Of a DNA stretch of 21,675 nucleotides, positions 6,576 to 14,216 are shown in pieces (position 1 is the stretch's first letter; each line of letters starts with the position of its first letter). This DNA is from a virus. A program made the position numbers and the translations under genes. The notes below the pieces were generated by a model. It was not told the DNA's origin. It saw only the letters and a program-made list of their open reading frames with translations, and did not search any database. The DNA is taken from positions 1 to 21,675 of the IMG/VR virus record IMGVR_UViG_3300020473_000142, one strand, 5' to 3'.

Positions 6576-7253
6576 ATGGCGACATCAGGGTCTAGAGACT
6601 TTGAACCAGACGTTGCGGAGTACATAGAAGAAGCGTTTGAGCGGTGCGGTCTTGAGTATCGAACAGGATACGATGGCATCACCGCTCGGCGTTCTTTGAA
6701 TCTGTTGTTTGCTGACTGGGCTAATAGAGGCTTGAATCAGTGGACGATTACCAATACGGCTACTACGTTATCCAAGTCTGATCAATTCATTGATCTAACA
6801 GCAACAACAATTGATGTGTTAGATGTCATTGTAAGAAGAACTGAAAACAACGAAACAACTGACATTCAAATGAATCAGATTGGAAGATCTGAGTATTGGA
6901 ATATACCCAGCAAAGATACAGAAGCCAGGCCAACCCAGTGGTTCTTGGACAAACAAATAACTCCCAGGCTTTACATATGGCCTGCTTCCGAAAATAGTAC
7001 TGATCAATTAATTATAAACCGATTGGTTAGGATTGAGGATGCAGATGCTGGTGCTAACACAGTGGACATGCCTTTTAGGTTTTACCCTTGTTTAGCTGCT
7101 GGATTGTCATATTACATAGCATTAAAGAAAGCTCCTGATCGAGTAACCATGCTCAAAGGATTCTATGAAGAAGAATTTGCTAGAGCAGCAGATCAAGATC
7201 AAAGCAGGGCATCACTTACGATATCTCCTGGTCTTAGATCCAGGATAGCCTAA
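6576..7253 (+). CDS. Head-tail connector/adaptor candidate (T7 gp11 or P22 gp4 type)
   Basis: 225 residues. The N-terminal part is helical with YIEEAFERCGLEYRTGYDGI and RRSLNLLFADWANRGLNQWT. That R-x-x-L-N-L-L-x-x-x-W-x-N-x-G-x-x-x-W pattern recurs in podovirus adaptor proteins that dock below the portal. The middle is beta (IDVLDVIVRR, PRLYIWPASENS) and the C-terminus helical (AAGLSYYIALKKAP, then FYEEEFARAADQDQSR). These adaptors form the ring between portal and tail nozzle. The location after the capsid genes and upstream of a second adaptor candidate is consistent. The assignment rests on motif recall and context. The stop overlaps the next start by one base. Confidence 0.62.
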   Translation: MATSGSRDFEPDVAEYIEEAFERCGLEYRTGYDGITARRSLNLLFADWANRGLNQWTITNTATTLSKSDQFIDLTATTIDVLDVIVRRTENNETTDIQMNQIGRSEYWNIPSKDTEARPTQWFLDKQITPRLYIWPASENSTDQLIINRLVRIEDADAGANTVDMPFRFYPCLAAGLSYYIALKKAPDRVTMLKGFYEEEFARAADQDQSRASLTISPGLRSRIA

Positions 7254-7594
7254 TGGCTTATGCTACAGGCAAACACTCACTTGCCATATGCGACAGATGT
7301 GGGTTCAGGTATAAGTACACTCAGTTAAGAAAAGAATGGACTGGATTCTTTGTTTGTTCTGAATGTTATGAGCCTAAAGAGCCTCAGCTTGATCCAGTTC
7401 CTCATGTTGCTGACCCAGAGGCATTACGCAATCCAAGAACACAAGTTCCTTCATCTCTTGTAGCTGGAGAAGGCGTTGTTAGAACCATCGATGCTAATTC
7501 GATGATGACTACAACTGGTGATAGTATTGGTTTTGCGTTTAGCATGGATGCATCTACAGGGGAAATAGGCACAGTAACGGTGGTAACAACATGA
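7253..7594 (+). CDS. Small Cys4 (zinc-ribbon-like) phage protein
   Basis: 113 residues. Two knuckles are visible: C13-x2-C16 in ICDRCGFRYKYTQLRKEW and C35-x2-C38 in FFVCSECYEPKEPQ. Four cysteines with this spacing form a small zinc site in known proteins, so a Zn ribbon is the natural reading. The segment after it contains PVPHVADPEALRNPRTQVP, and the C-terminal third is Gly/Thr/Val-rich beta. This protein type lies between tail-adaptor genes in many marine phages; its role is unknown to me. It starts through a TAATG overlap and ends overlapping the next gene by four bases, so it is probably made with the connector proteins. Confidence 0.68.
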   Translation: MAYATGKHSLAICDRCGFRYKYTQLRKEWTGFFVCSECYEPKEPQLDPVPHVADPEALRNPRTQVPSSLVAGEGVVRTIDANSMMTTTGDSIGFAFSMDASTGEIGTVTVVTT

Positions 7595-8223
7595 GTTTTA
7601 CATTAGCTACTTTAAAAACGGCTGTAAAAGATTACTGCGAAACATCAGAAAGCACTTTCGATACACAGCTGACTACATTCATACAGGAAGCAGAAGAACG
7701 AATACTAAAGAATGTTGAGCTTCCAGACTTCAGAAAGAATGTAACTGGCACATCAACCGCGAGTAGCACTTACCTGTCTACTCCAAGCGATTTTCTTTCT
7801 CCTTACAGTTTGGCTGTAATATCAAGCAGTGTTTACAATTATCTGCTTTTCAAACATGTGTCGTTTGTCAGGGACTACACTCCTAATCCTGCAACAACAG
7901 GACTCCCAAAATATTATGCAGTGTTTGATGAAAACACTTTTATCCTGGCCCCAACTCCAGACAGTAACTACACCTTTGAATTACATTACAAGCACAGACC
8001 TGCATCACTAACCGCAGGGGCTGACAGCGGAACAACCTGGTTATCTACCAACGCACCTGATGCATTGTTGTATGGAACCCTGGTTGAGGCAGCTACCTTC
8101 TTAAAAGTTCCAGAAGAAGTTGCTCAGTACGAACAAAGGTTTGTTTCTGCAACAGCTGCATTGAAGAGGCTTGGAGAAGGTTACGGTGCTAGAGATGAAT
8201 TCAGATATGACATTGCGAGATAA
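7591..8223 (+). CDS. Phage adaptor protein (SU10-adaptor-like)
   Basis: 210 residues starting in an ATGA overlap. The N-terminus, LATLKTAVKDYCETSESTF followed by FIQEAEERILKNVELPDFRK, is a hallmark of a widespread phage adaptor family (the SU10-type adaptor group). Next come a beta region with STPSDFLSPYSLAV and GLPKYYAVFDENTFILAPTP, then YTFELHYKHRP, and a C-terminal helix pair with DALLYGTLVEAATFLKVPEE. This family joins portal and tail in short-tailed phages. With the 6576-7253 product this gives two adaptor-type proteins in tandem. Confidence 0.72.
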   Translation: MSFTLATLKTAVKDYCETSESTFDTQLTTFIQEAEERILKNVELPDFRKNVTGTSTASSTYLSTPSDFLSPYSLAVISSSVYNYLLFKHVSFVRDYTPNPATTGLPKYYAVFDENTFILAPTPDSNYTFELHYKHRPASLTAGADSGTTWLSTNAPDALLYGTLVEAATFLKVPEEVAQYEQRFVSATAALKRLGEGYGARDEFRYDIAR

Positions 8224-8231
8224 AATTAATT

Positions 8232-8522
8232 ATGTTTGAAATAGCAGTTGAATCAAGAGCAGGAGATGTTGTGGTCAAGACAACAGAGAATCGAGGACTA
8301 TCTCCTGAAGAGCTCGCAGAAAGAGCGGTAGAACAAATAGTTGGTATATCTGATTCTGTTGATCCTATTGTTAGGCAACAAGCAGAAGCTTTTAAGAGTC
8401 GCATTTATCATGTAATTTTAGGTATCATTAAACAAGCGATTAAAAGCGATAGAACAACGCTTATTAACGAATTTATTCAGCAAGGTCATTCAGACATTGC
8501 GGATATATTAAGGAGACTGTAA
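8232..8522 (+). CDS. Small conserved phage protein, unknown role
   Basis: 96 residues. A short beta start (MFEIAVESRAGDVVVKTTEN) leads into helices: SPEELAERAVEQIVGISDSV and AEAFKSRIYHVILGIIKQAI, ending LINEFIQQGHSDIADILRRL. The C-terminal end with G-H-x-D-x-A-x-x-L-R-x-L is one I associate with marine podoviruses, between adaptor and tail-fibre genes. The helical core near residues 55-68 is hydrophobic but too interrupted by charge for a clear membrane span. There is no clear Shine-Dalgarno in the eight-base gap. Its stop TAA contains the next ATG. Confidence 0.6.
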   Translation: MFEIAVESRAGDVVVKTTENRGLSPEELAERAVEQIVGISDSVDPIVRQQAEAFKSRIYHVILGIIKQAIKSDRTTLINEFIQQGHSDIADILRRL

Positions 8523-8992
8523 TGGCTATTACGACAGCGATGTGTACTTCTTTTAAGTCTGAGTTGCTTCAAGGAATACACAATTTTCATAATGGTTCTG
8601 GTGGAGGAACGACTACCACAACAGGGACAGGCAATACGTTTAAAATTGCTTTGTATACTAGCAGTGCAACTTTGTCTGCATCTACTACTGCTTATGCAAC
8701 GACTAACGAAGTATCTGGTACGGGATATACTGCTGGTGGTAATACGTTAACCAACGTAGACCCAACCACATCAGGAACTACAGCACTTACAGACTTTGCT
8801 GATACTACCTGGTCTAGTGCTTCAATTACTGCGAGAGGGGCATTGATTTACAATTCTTCTACCACGGCAGGAAGTGCAAACAGAGCAGTGTGTGCGCTAG
8901 ATTTTGGCGCAGACAAGACATCCACTAGTGGAGACTTTGTAATTCAGTTTCCAGCAGCAGATGCTAGTAACGCGATCATAAGAATCGCATAG
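8522..8992 (+). CDS. Beta-rich virion protein (tail-region)
   Basis: 156 residues with an AAGGAG site just before a TAATG overlap. Typical start for this phage protein type: an N-terminal helix SFKSELLQGIHNF, a Gly/Thr linker, then NTFKIALYTSSATLSASTTA and a Y-x-T-x-NE-V-x-G-x-GY-x-x-GG pattern. The second half is beta strands ending DFVIQFPAADASNAIIRIA. The 'FKIALYT...NEVSGTGYTAGG' signature is widespread in tailed phages near tail or fibre genes and is generally unnamed. It probably forms a small beta domain in the tail tip or baseplate region; the exact position is unknown. Confidence 0.68.
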   Translation: MAITTAMCTSFKSELLQGIHNFHNGSGGGTTTTTGTGNTFKIALYTSSATLSASTTAYATTNEVSGTGYTAGGNTLTNVDPTTSGTTALTDFADTTWSSASITARGALIYNSSTTAGSANRAVCALDFGADKTSTSGDFVIQFPAADASNAIIRIA

Positions 8993-9002
8993 GATATAGT
9001 GT

Positions 9003-9707
9003 GTGGCTGATGTCAAGGTTGCCTTTGATGGATGGAATTCTTCCTCTCATGGATGGGGCGAAGGAACGTGGGGTAATGGCGAAGCAGTACCTGGAGCAAC
9101 AGGGACTCTTGGCACAGTCTCGATTACGGCAGATGCGAATGTCAGCGTCACAGGCGTTGCAGGAACAGGGACTCTTGGATCGATTTCTGTATCCGCTGAT
9201 GCGAATGTCAGTGTATCTGGCGTATCAGGCACTGGTACTCTTGGTTCAGTTACGGTCACAGGCACAGCAAATGTTAGCCCTACGGGCGTTGCAGGTACGG
9301 GAACGCTTGGGTCAGTTACAGTCTCAGCTGACGCAAGCACTTCGGTCACTGGTGTGGCGGGTACAGGGACTCTGGGATCAGTTACGGTTACGGGTGCGGC
9401 GACAGTCTCTGTCACAGGCGTGGCAGGAACATCAGGGATTGGAAGTGTCACAACAATCACAAGTAACACGATTGAGGTCCAAGCTCCGTCAGAAATGGTC
9501 GGAGGTATTGGGTCGGTTACGTTTGATGGCGATGCGAATGTTTCAGTCACAGGCGTGGAAGCAGCCTGCACAACGAGCGGCGTTAATGTTTGGGGGCTTA
9601 TTGATGATAGCCAGACAGCGAATTGGGCAAGTATTGATGACAGCCAGACACCAGGCTGGTCAACTATTGATGACAGTCAAACACCAGATTGGAAAGAGGT
9701 AGCATAA
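9003..9707 (+). CDS. Repeat-rich beta virion protein
   Basis: 234 residues with a GTG start at 9003 and AGGAT at 8991-8995. Residues 1-28 include HGWGEGTWGNG, similar to a motif of the 16830-18719 protein. Residues 29-139 are five copies of a 22-23-residue unit (V-A-G-T-G-T-L-G-S-V-T-V-...-V-S-V-T-G), with degenerate units to about 185. The end carries three 11-residue repeats around IDDSQTPGW. Such repeats suggest an elongated beta fibre or a knob-bearing tail protein. DSQTP-W repeats near fibre genes are common in marine phages. A second same-strand frame is open over the same span, which I judge a by-product of the repeats. Confidence 0.68.
   Translation: MADVKVAFDGWNSSSHGWGEGTWGNGEAVPGATGTLGTVSITADANVSVTGVAGTGTLGSISVSADANVSVSGVSGTGTLGSVTVTGTANVSPTGVAGTGTLGSVTVSADASTSVTGVAGTGTLGSVTVTGAATVSVTGVAGTSGIGSVTTITSNTIEVQAPSEMVGGIGSVTFDGDANVSVTGVEAACTTSGVNVWGLIDDSQTANWASIDDSQTPGWSTIDDSQTPDWKEVA
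9087..9419 (+). repeat. Five 66-69-base tandem coding repeats
   Basis: Codons 29-139 of the gene at 9003 repeat with a 66-base period (first unit 69). Each unit encodes a G-T-G-T-L-G-S core and ends V-S-V-T-G. The bases are less conserved than the protein, which suggests an old duplication under protein-level selection. Confidence 0.75.
9600..9692 (+). repeat. Three 33-base tandem coding repeats (IDDSQT-x-x-W)
   Basis: Units begin at 9600, 9633 and 9666. Each encodes I-D-D-S-Q-T, then two variable residues and W. They form the C-terminal end of the protein at 9003. Confidence 0.8.
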
Positions 9708-12632
9708 ATGGCAACTTACGTTAATGACCTACGTTTAAAAGAGATCGCCACTGGCGATGAATCGGGAACTTGGGGTACGAGTACAAATACAAATTTAGAG
9801 CTGATCGCAGAAAAATTTGGGACAGGATCGGAAGCTTTGTCTGATGCCTCTACCGCGACCCTTACTATGGCCGATGGAGCTTCCGATGCCTTCCGTTCTA
9901 TGGCCCTAACCCTTACAGGTTCTCTTTCTCAGGCTTGTACAGTCACGTTAGCTCCAAATACTCTTTCTAACGTATGGGTGGTTCAAAACTCTGCTGGTAA
10001 CACAGTTACACTAAGCCAAGGTACAGGCGCAAATGTGGTCATACCAAACGGCGGTATCCGCATGGTGGCTACGGATGGTGCTGGATCTGGCGCGGCGGTC
10101 ACTGATGTACTCGATGTATTAGGCGGTACGGGCAACGTAGGGCTTGGTAGCGGTGCGTTTGGTACAGGGCTTACCACAGGTACAGATAACGTAGCAATAG
10201 GTGAAGCTGCTGGTGATGCGCTAACTACTGGTTCTGACAACACGTTTGTCGGTGATAATGCGGGTGGAGCAACAACTACGGCAGATAACAACACGGCAAT
10301 AGGTTCCGGTGCGCTACTTGTAAACAGCACTGGTGGAGCTAATACGGCAGTTGGAAGTAGAGCATTAACTGCTAACACCACAGGCGCGTCGAATGTCGCT
10401 GTAGGAGACCAGTCGTTAGAAGCTTCATCGACGGGTGATTCAAACACTGCCGTGGGAAGACAAGCATTAGAAGCTAACACCACAGCTAGTAATAACACGG
10501 GCATAGGAAGAAGCGCGTTACTTGTAAACACCACAGGTGCAAACAATGTTGCGGTGGGAGCTTTTGCCTTAGACGCAAACAGCACTGGCGCATCGAATAC
10601 GGCACTTGGATACAGAGCATTGGGTGCTAACACGACTGCTGCAAGTAACACGGCGGTTGGTAAAGACGCTCTTTTGTCTAATACGACAGGCACAGCAAAT
10701 ACTGCGGTTGGTCTTGGAGCTTTGGATGCGAATACCACAGCCGATAACAACACTGCCCTTGGCTATGCTGCACTGCTTTCAAACACCACAGGTTCAAACA
10801 ATGTTGCCGTTGGTTATGCCGCACTTGATGCAAACACCACAGGCACAGATAATAACGCTTTGGGATCATCTGCATTATCTGCTAACACCACTGGTGGAGA
10901 CAACAACGCTTTTGGCAAGCAAGTTTTAACAGCCAACACGACAGGTTCAGGCAATACAGCTATGGGCCATGCCGCTCTCGATGCTAACACCACCGCAGAT
11001 AACAACACTGCGTTTGGAAAGATTGCGCTAACAGATAACACTACAGGCCATTCAAATGTCGCAATTGGTGTTGCTTCATTAGATGATAATACTACGGGCA
11101 CAGGTAATGTAGGCGTTGGCATGAACTCATTAGGGCAAAATACAACAGCTTCAGGTAATACTGCTGTTGGTGACGAGGCATTAGCCTCTAACACTACAGG
11201 CACTGGTCTTGTTGCGGTTGGCAAGGATGCTTTGAAGACTAACGCCACCACAAATAACAACACGGCAGTAGGTTTTGATGCTTTAACGGCCAATACAGCT
11301 AATCAAAACACTGCGGTGGGTTCTCAGGCACTAATAACTAACAGTACGGGTGCAAACAACACGGCTGTGGGCATGAATTCATTGTTTTCCAACTCTACAG
11401 CAGCGAATAATACCGCTGTGGGTTATGGCTCGATGGAAAATAACACTACTGGTGCAGATAACGTAGCTTTTGGATCAGAGGCACTAAAGCAAAACACCAC
11501 GGGATCAAATAACACAGCTATTGGAAGAGCAGCATTAGACGGAAACACAACAGCGTCAGACAACATTGCTATCGGGCTTGATGCTTTAGGCGGGTCAAAC
11601 ACTTCAGCTAATAACGTAGCAGTTGGCAGCGGGGCTATGGCATCTAATACTAGCGGTAGTGGAGTTGCTGTTGGTAAAGATGTCCTAAGCCAACAATCAA
11701 CAGGTAGCTCTAACACCGGAGTCGGTTTTAAAGCTCTTGAGCAACTGACAACGGGAACAGGTAGCGTTGCAGTGGGAGGTGCTGCTGCGGATGCCGTAAC
11801 AACAGGAAATTATACAACAGCTATTGGTTATGCTGCTGGCACAGCTTTGACAACGGCAGACAATAACACGTTAGTCGGCGCAGGAGCTGGCGAAAATATG
11901 GTGGGAGCAAACAATGTTGCCATAGGTTTCAGAGCGCATACCGCCGATGGAGGTGCAAGTGCAGCAAACAATGTTGCCATAGGTGTAGATGCCATGAGAT
12001 TTATAGTAGGAGGCGGTAACAATGTTGTAATTGGACTAGAAGCTGGCGAACAAATGACTGGAGCCGAAGAAAATGTTGCGATTGGCTATCAGGCAATGGA
12101 TAGTGCCACTACAGCAAATGAATGTATTGTCATAGGAGATCGTTCTGACGTTTCTGCTGTAGATCGCAGCAGAGAAATTGTAATTGGCCCGTCATTAACA
12201 GGTGCAGGGCAAAATACTTTTGCGTTTGGAAAAAGCAGTATTGGAAGAGTTTATAATAGCTTTGCGACAGACAATAGTTGGACAAGAGACTCTGACGAAA
12301 GATTAAAGACAAATATAAAAGATGATTCATTAGGGTTATCTTTTATTGACGCTTTGCGAACAGTGACTTTTCAATGGAAACCTAATAACGAATTGCCTGA
12401 AACATTTGACGCTTATCAAGAAACAAACGAAAAGGATACAACAACTGTAATTCACGGAATGGTTGCTCAAGAAGTTAAAGCTGCTTTAGATAGTGCTGGT
12501 GTAAGCACTTTCAATGGGTGGAAAGAGTCACTAGACGGTGTACAGGGGTTGAGTTCAGAAGCGTTTATTTTCCCATTAATTAAGGCTGTTCAAGAGCTTT
12601 CCGCGGAAATTAAAAAACTTAAAGGAGAATAG
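9708..12632 (+). CDS. Tail fibre: YadA-head-like repeats plus S74 chaperone domain
   Basis: 974 residues. Residues 1-40 (YVNDLRLKEIATGDESGTWG) are a recurring N-terminus of marine phage fibres, probably for virion attachment. Residues 143-827 carry about 38 near-17-residue repeats of form N-T-A-V-G-x-x-A-L-x-x-N-T-T-G-x-x, matching the left-handed beta-roll repeats of trimeric YadA-type adhesin heads. A linker leads to residues 862-974, an S74-type intramolecular chaperone starting S862-D-E-R-L-K867, with an HGMVAQEV segment and a C-terminal helix. In that family the chaperone folds the trimer, then cuts itself off just before the Ser. The product should be a long trimeric receptor-binding shaft of about 861 residues. 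An AGAGGT site precedes the ATG. Confidence 0.88.
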   Translation: MATYVNDLRLKEIATGDESGTWGTSTNTNLELIAEKFGTGSEALSDASTATLTMADGASDAFRSMALTLTGSLSQACTVTLAPNTLSNVWVVQNSAGNTVTLSQGTGANVVIPNGGIRMVATDGAGSGAAVTDVLDVLGGTGNVGLGSGAFGTGLTTGTDNVAIGEAAGDALTTGSDNTFVGDNAGGATTTADNNTAIGSGALLVNSTGGANTAVGSRALTANTTGASNVAVGDQSLEASSTGDSNTAVGRQALEANTTASNNTGIGRSALLVNTTGANNVAVGAFALDANSTGASNTALGYRALGANTTAASNTAVGKDALLSNTTGTANTAVGLGALDANTTADNNTALGYAALLSNTTGSNNVAVGYAALDANTTGTDNNALGSSALSANTTGGDNNAFGKQVLTANTTGSGNTAMGHAALDANTTADNNTAFGKIALTDNTTGHSNVAIGVASLDDNTTGTGNVGVGMNSLGQNTTASGNTAVGDEALASNTTGTGLVAVGKDALKTNATTNNNTAVGFDALTANTANQNTAVGSQALITNSTGANNTAVGMNSLFSNSTAANNTAVGYGSMENNTTGADNVAFGSEALKQNTTGSNNTAIGRAALDGNTTASDNIAIGLDALGGSNTSANNVAVGSGAMASNTSGSGVAVGKDVLSQQSTGSSNTGVGFKALEQLTTGTGSVAVGGAAADAVTTGNYTTAIGYAAGTALTTADNNTLVGAGAGENMVGANNVAIGFRAHTADGGASAANNVAIGVDAMRFIVGGGNNVVIGLEAGEQMTGAEENVAIGYQAMDSATTANECIVIGDRSDVSAVDRSREIVIGPSLTGAGQNTFAFGKSSIGRVYNSFATDNSWTRDSDERLKTNIKDDSLGLSFIDALRTVTFQWKPNNELPETFDAYQETNEKDTTTVIHGMVAQEVKAALDSAGVSTFNGWKESLDGVQGLSSEAFIFPLIKAVQELSAEIKKLKGE
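10134..12188 (+). repeat. About 38 tandem 51-base coding repeats (YadA-like)
   Basis: The fibre gene repeats with a 51-base, 17-codon period. Units are regular up to about 11600, then drift in length (16-19 codons) toward the S74 domain. Recurrent codon strings such as AACACCACAGG and AACACGGC keep neighbouring units similar in DNA, which favours copy-number change by recombination. Confidence 0.8.
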
Positions 12633-12634
12633 TT

Positions 12635-12976
12635 GTGGCTATCAAAAAAACTTTAATTGAAGCAATTCCTGCCAGTGAAGATGGCAAAGTTGTTCGTTGG
12701 AGTCTTACAATGAAGTACGAGCAGGGTACTGAGGGTAAAAAGGATTATTACACGAATGATAAACGCAAAACTATTCATGCTTCTGAAACAAACCCAGATG
12801 GTTCAACTACAAATAACTTTACCGCAAAAGCTGAAGGCGAATGGACTAGGAAAGAACTAGAAGATCTTTGCCCAATTGCTCAATGGGATGAAGTATTTGC
12901 TAGTCAATACGACTCAGTAATTACGAACCCAGCTAAAGACCTTGTTCCTAATAATGAGTTTACGATTCCTAGCTAA
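12635..12976 (+). CDS. Small hypothetical protein following the fibre
   Basis: 113 residues from a GTG start at 12635, supported by AAAGGAGA at 12621-12628. It is a mixed, charged, probably single-domain protein with no signal peptide or membrane segment: KVVRWSLTMKYEQGTEGKKD, a KTIHASETNPDG turn and EWTRKELEDLCPIAQWDEVF at the C-terminal side. Proteins of this size directly after a fibre gene are often fibre assembly chaperones or tip proteins, but the S74 domain already supplies a chaperone, so I do not assign that role. The stop TAA contains the ATG of the oxygenase gene. Confidence 0.62.
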   Translation: MAIKKTLIEAIPASEDGKVVRWSLTMKYEQGTEGKKDYYTNDKRKTIHASETNPDGSTTNNFTAKAEGEWTRKELEDLCPIAQWDEVFASQYDSVITNPAKDLVPNNEFTIPS

Positions 12977-13680
12977 TGCAGCCGCAACAATACAATTTTC
13001 ATACGCTGCCAGCGGTATTTATGCTGGAAGCACAGCTATCTGAAAACATGGTAGGTACGCTTAACGATTACCTTGATAAGCTAATGGTAGATCAGGAACG
13101 TAAAAGCCATGCGGGTACGCTAGTGGGTCAGATAGCTCACGGACAACAGCTTACAATGGATCACCATTGTGAAGAGCTGAAAGACTTTAACTGGACAATT
13201 CAGGGCTTGGCAATGGACTATGTAAAACAGTTTTGTGCTGCGTCTGGTAATCCACTAAAAGGTAAAAGAGAGGTGCTCACTGATGAGCTTTGGTCTGTTC
13301 ATTCTTATGCTGGGGATTATAATCCCATACACGATCATGGTACTAAAACTATTATGGGAGTCTCCTGCACAACCTGGACAAAAGTACCACAACAAATCCT
13401 AGATCAGCCTACAGCGGGAAGTCCTGAATACAGCTTGTATAACTCTAGTGGTAATGCGGATGGTTGCCTGGCATTTAGTTATGGGCGCAATAGTTTATTG
13501 GATGTAGAGCGTTTAGCTCCTCCACAAAGTTTTGTAATTAAGCCAGAAGTCGGAAAGTTCTTGATGTTTCCTAGCTGGCTAACACACATGGTTTACCCCT
13601 TTGAGGGCGATGGAGAACGGCGCACTGTCGCTGCAAATTTAAACGTATGGAAGGTAGCAGAAGATGGAACAAGACACTAA
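12976..13680 (+). CDS. 2OG-Fe(II) oxygenase (phage type)
   Basis: 234 residues. The double-stranded beta-helix oxygenase pattern is visible: SVHSYAGDYNPIHDHG (about 107-122) with H119, D120 and H121, and FLMFPSWLTHMVYPFEGDGERRTVAANLNVW with H204 as distal iron ligand and R215 or R216 positioned to bind 2-oxoglutarate. This matches the putative 2OG-Fe(II) oxygenase family common in marine phages. The enzymes couple 2-oxoglutarate decarboxylation to oxidation of a substrate, often hydroxylation; the substrate here is unknown. Its position after the fibre and before lysis genes suggests modification of a virion protein or a late host function. No Shine-Dalgarno; translated through a TAATG overlap. 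Confidence 0.8.
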   Translation: MQPQQYNFHTLPAVFMLEAQLSENMVGTLNDYLDKLMVDQERKSHAGTLVGQIAHGQQLTMDHHCEELKDFNWTIQGLAMDYVKQFCAASGNPLKGKREVLTDELWSVHSYAGDYNPIHDHGTKTIMGVSCTTWTKVPQQILDQPTAGSPEYSLYNSSGNADGCLAFSYGRNSLLDVERLAPPQSFVIKPEVGKFLMFPSWLTHMVYPFEGDGERRTVAANLNVWKVAEDGTRH

Positions 13681-13894
13681 AGAAGTTGTAGATGCAGAGG
13701 TTGGAGAAGAAGCTGAAGTTGCTCAATTACCTGTTAATCCTGAAATGTTGACTGCTCGTATGGATGAGCTTCGAGAAGAGATTGGGCAGATTACCAACGT
13801 AATTAATGCGAACCAAAAGCAACTAGATACTTATGTAGCGGCGTTTAACTGGTACTCACAGCAGCTAGAAGCAGCTAATGCGGAGCAACAGTAA
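13664..13894 (+). CDS. Small acidic coiled-coil protein
   Basis: 76 residues, starting 17 bases inside the oxygenase gene. The first 22 residues are strongly acidic (DAEVGEEAEVAQLP). From about residue 28 there is one long amphipathic helix (MLTARMDELREEIGQITNVI, then NQKQLDTYVAAFNWYSQQLE), a likely coiled-coil dimer or trimer. There is no membrane segment. It begins the run of small genes leading to the lysis genes and its stop overlaps the next start (TAATG). Function not recognised. Confidence 0.65.
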   Translation: MEQDTKEVVDAEVGEEAEVAQLPVNPEMLTARMDELREEIGQITNVINANQKQLDTYVAAFNWYSQQLEAANAEQQ

Positions 13895-14097
13895 TGGATT
13901 TTGTTCTTAATATAATATCTGTAGTAACGGGTATTGTATGTGCGGCATCGATTATATGCAGCCTTACTCCTACGCCTAAAGATGATGCGTTGATTGGACG
14001 GCTATATAAGATCGTTGAGATTGCAGCTTTGAATATAGGTAAGGCAAAAGAAGGATCTACAACCAACCCGATTAAATTTGTAAAGAGGTCAGATTGA
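13894..14097 (+). CDS. One-TM small membrane protein (holin candidate)
   Basis: 67 residues. A hydrophobic N-terminal segment, about residues 4-24 (VLNIISVVTGIVCAASIICS), is followed by the conserved-looking TPTPKDDALIGRLYKIVEIAALNIGKAKE. The combination TM + TPTPKDD + amphipathic helix + GKAKE is familiar from many tailed phages, where the gene sits in lysis clusters and is often called holin-like. It could be inner-membrane with the C-terminus in the cytoplasm. One of at least three membrane-protein candidates in this cassette. Confidence 0.7.
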   Translation: MDFVLNIISVVTGIVCAASIICSLTPTPKDDALIGRLYKIVEIAALNIGKAKEGSTTNPIKFVKRSD

Positions 14098-14216
14098 TGG
14101 CTGAACTAACCAACGCACAAAAGCGCAAGCTTATTAAAGAGTTGAAAGGAGCAAGCAAATTACACCTAGCTCAAGCAAAAAAAATAGAAAAAACTCTGCA
14201 AAAAAAGAAAAAGTGA
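14097..14216 (+). CDS. 39-residue Lys-rich micro-protein
   Basis: A short complete gene of 40 codons with AGAGG at 14084-14088, eight bases before the ATG, which overlaps the upstream TGA by one base. The protein begins MAELTNAQKRKLIKELKGAS and ends in a run of lysines (KTLQKKKK): a single basic amphipathic helix. It shares the GTGA junction with the following gene. A good RBS, tight overlap at both ends and position in the lysis run make it likely real. The role is unknown; a membrane- or nucleic-acid-associated peptide is a guess from charge. Confidence 0.66.
   Translation: MAELTNAQKRKLIKELKGASKLHLAQAKKIEKTLQKKKK

Noticed and set aside
9001-9702. Second same-strand open frame (233 codons, GTG start) over the repeat gene
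   Set aside because: Repeat periods are multiples of three, so an open unit gives an open run. Leu/Gln/Arg composition is what a shifted frame of Gly/Thr/Val repeats gives. Kept only as a low-interest finding.
9983-10753. 256-codon antisense frame in the fibre gene, and similar ones at 10814-11293 and 11423-11716
   Set aside because: Ala/Pro/Val/Leu-rich mirror of the NTTG repeats on the other strand. No RBS or neighbouring minus-strand genes.
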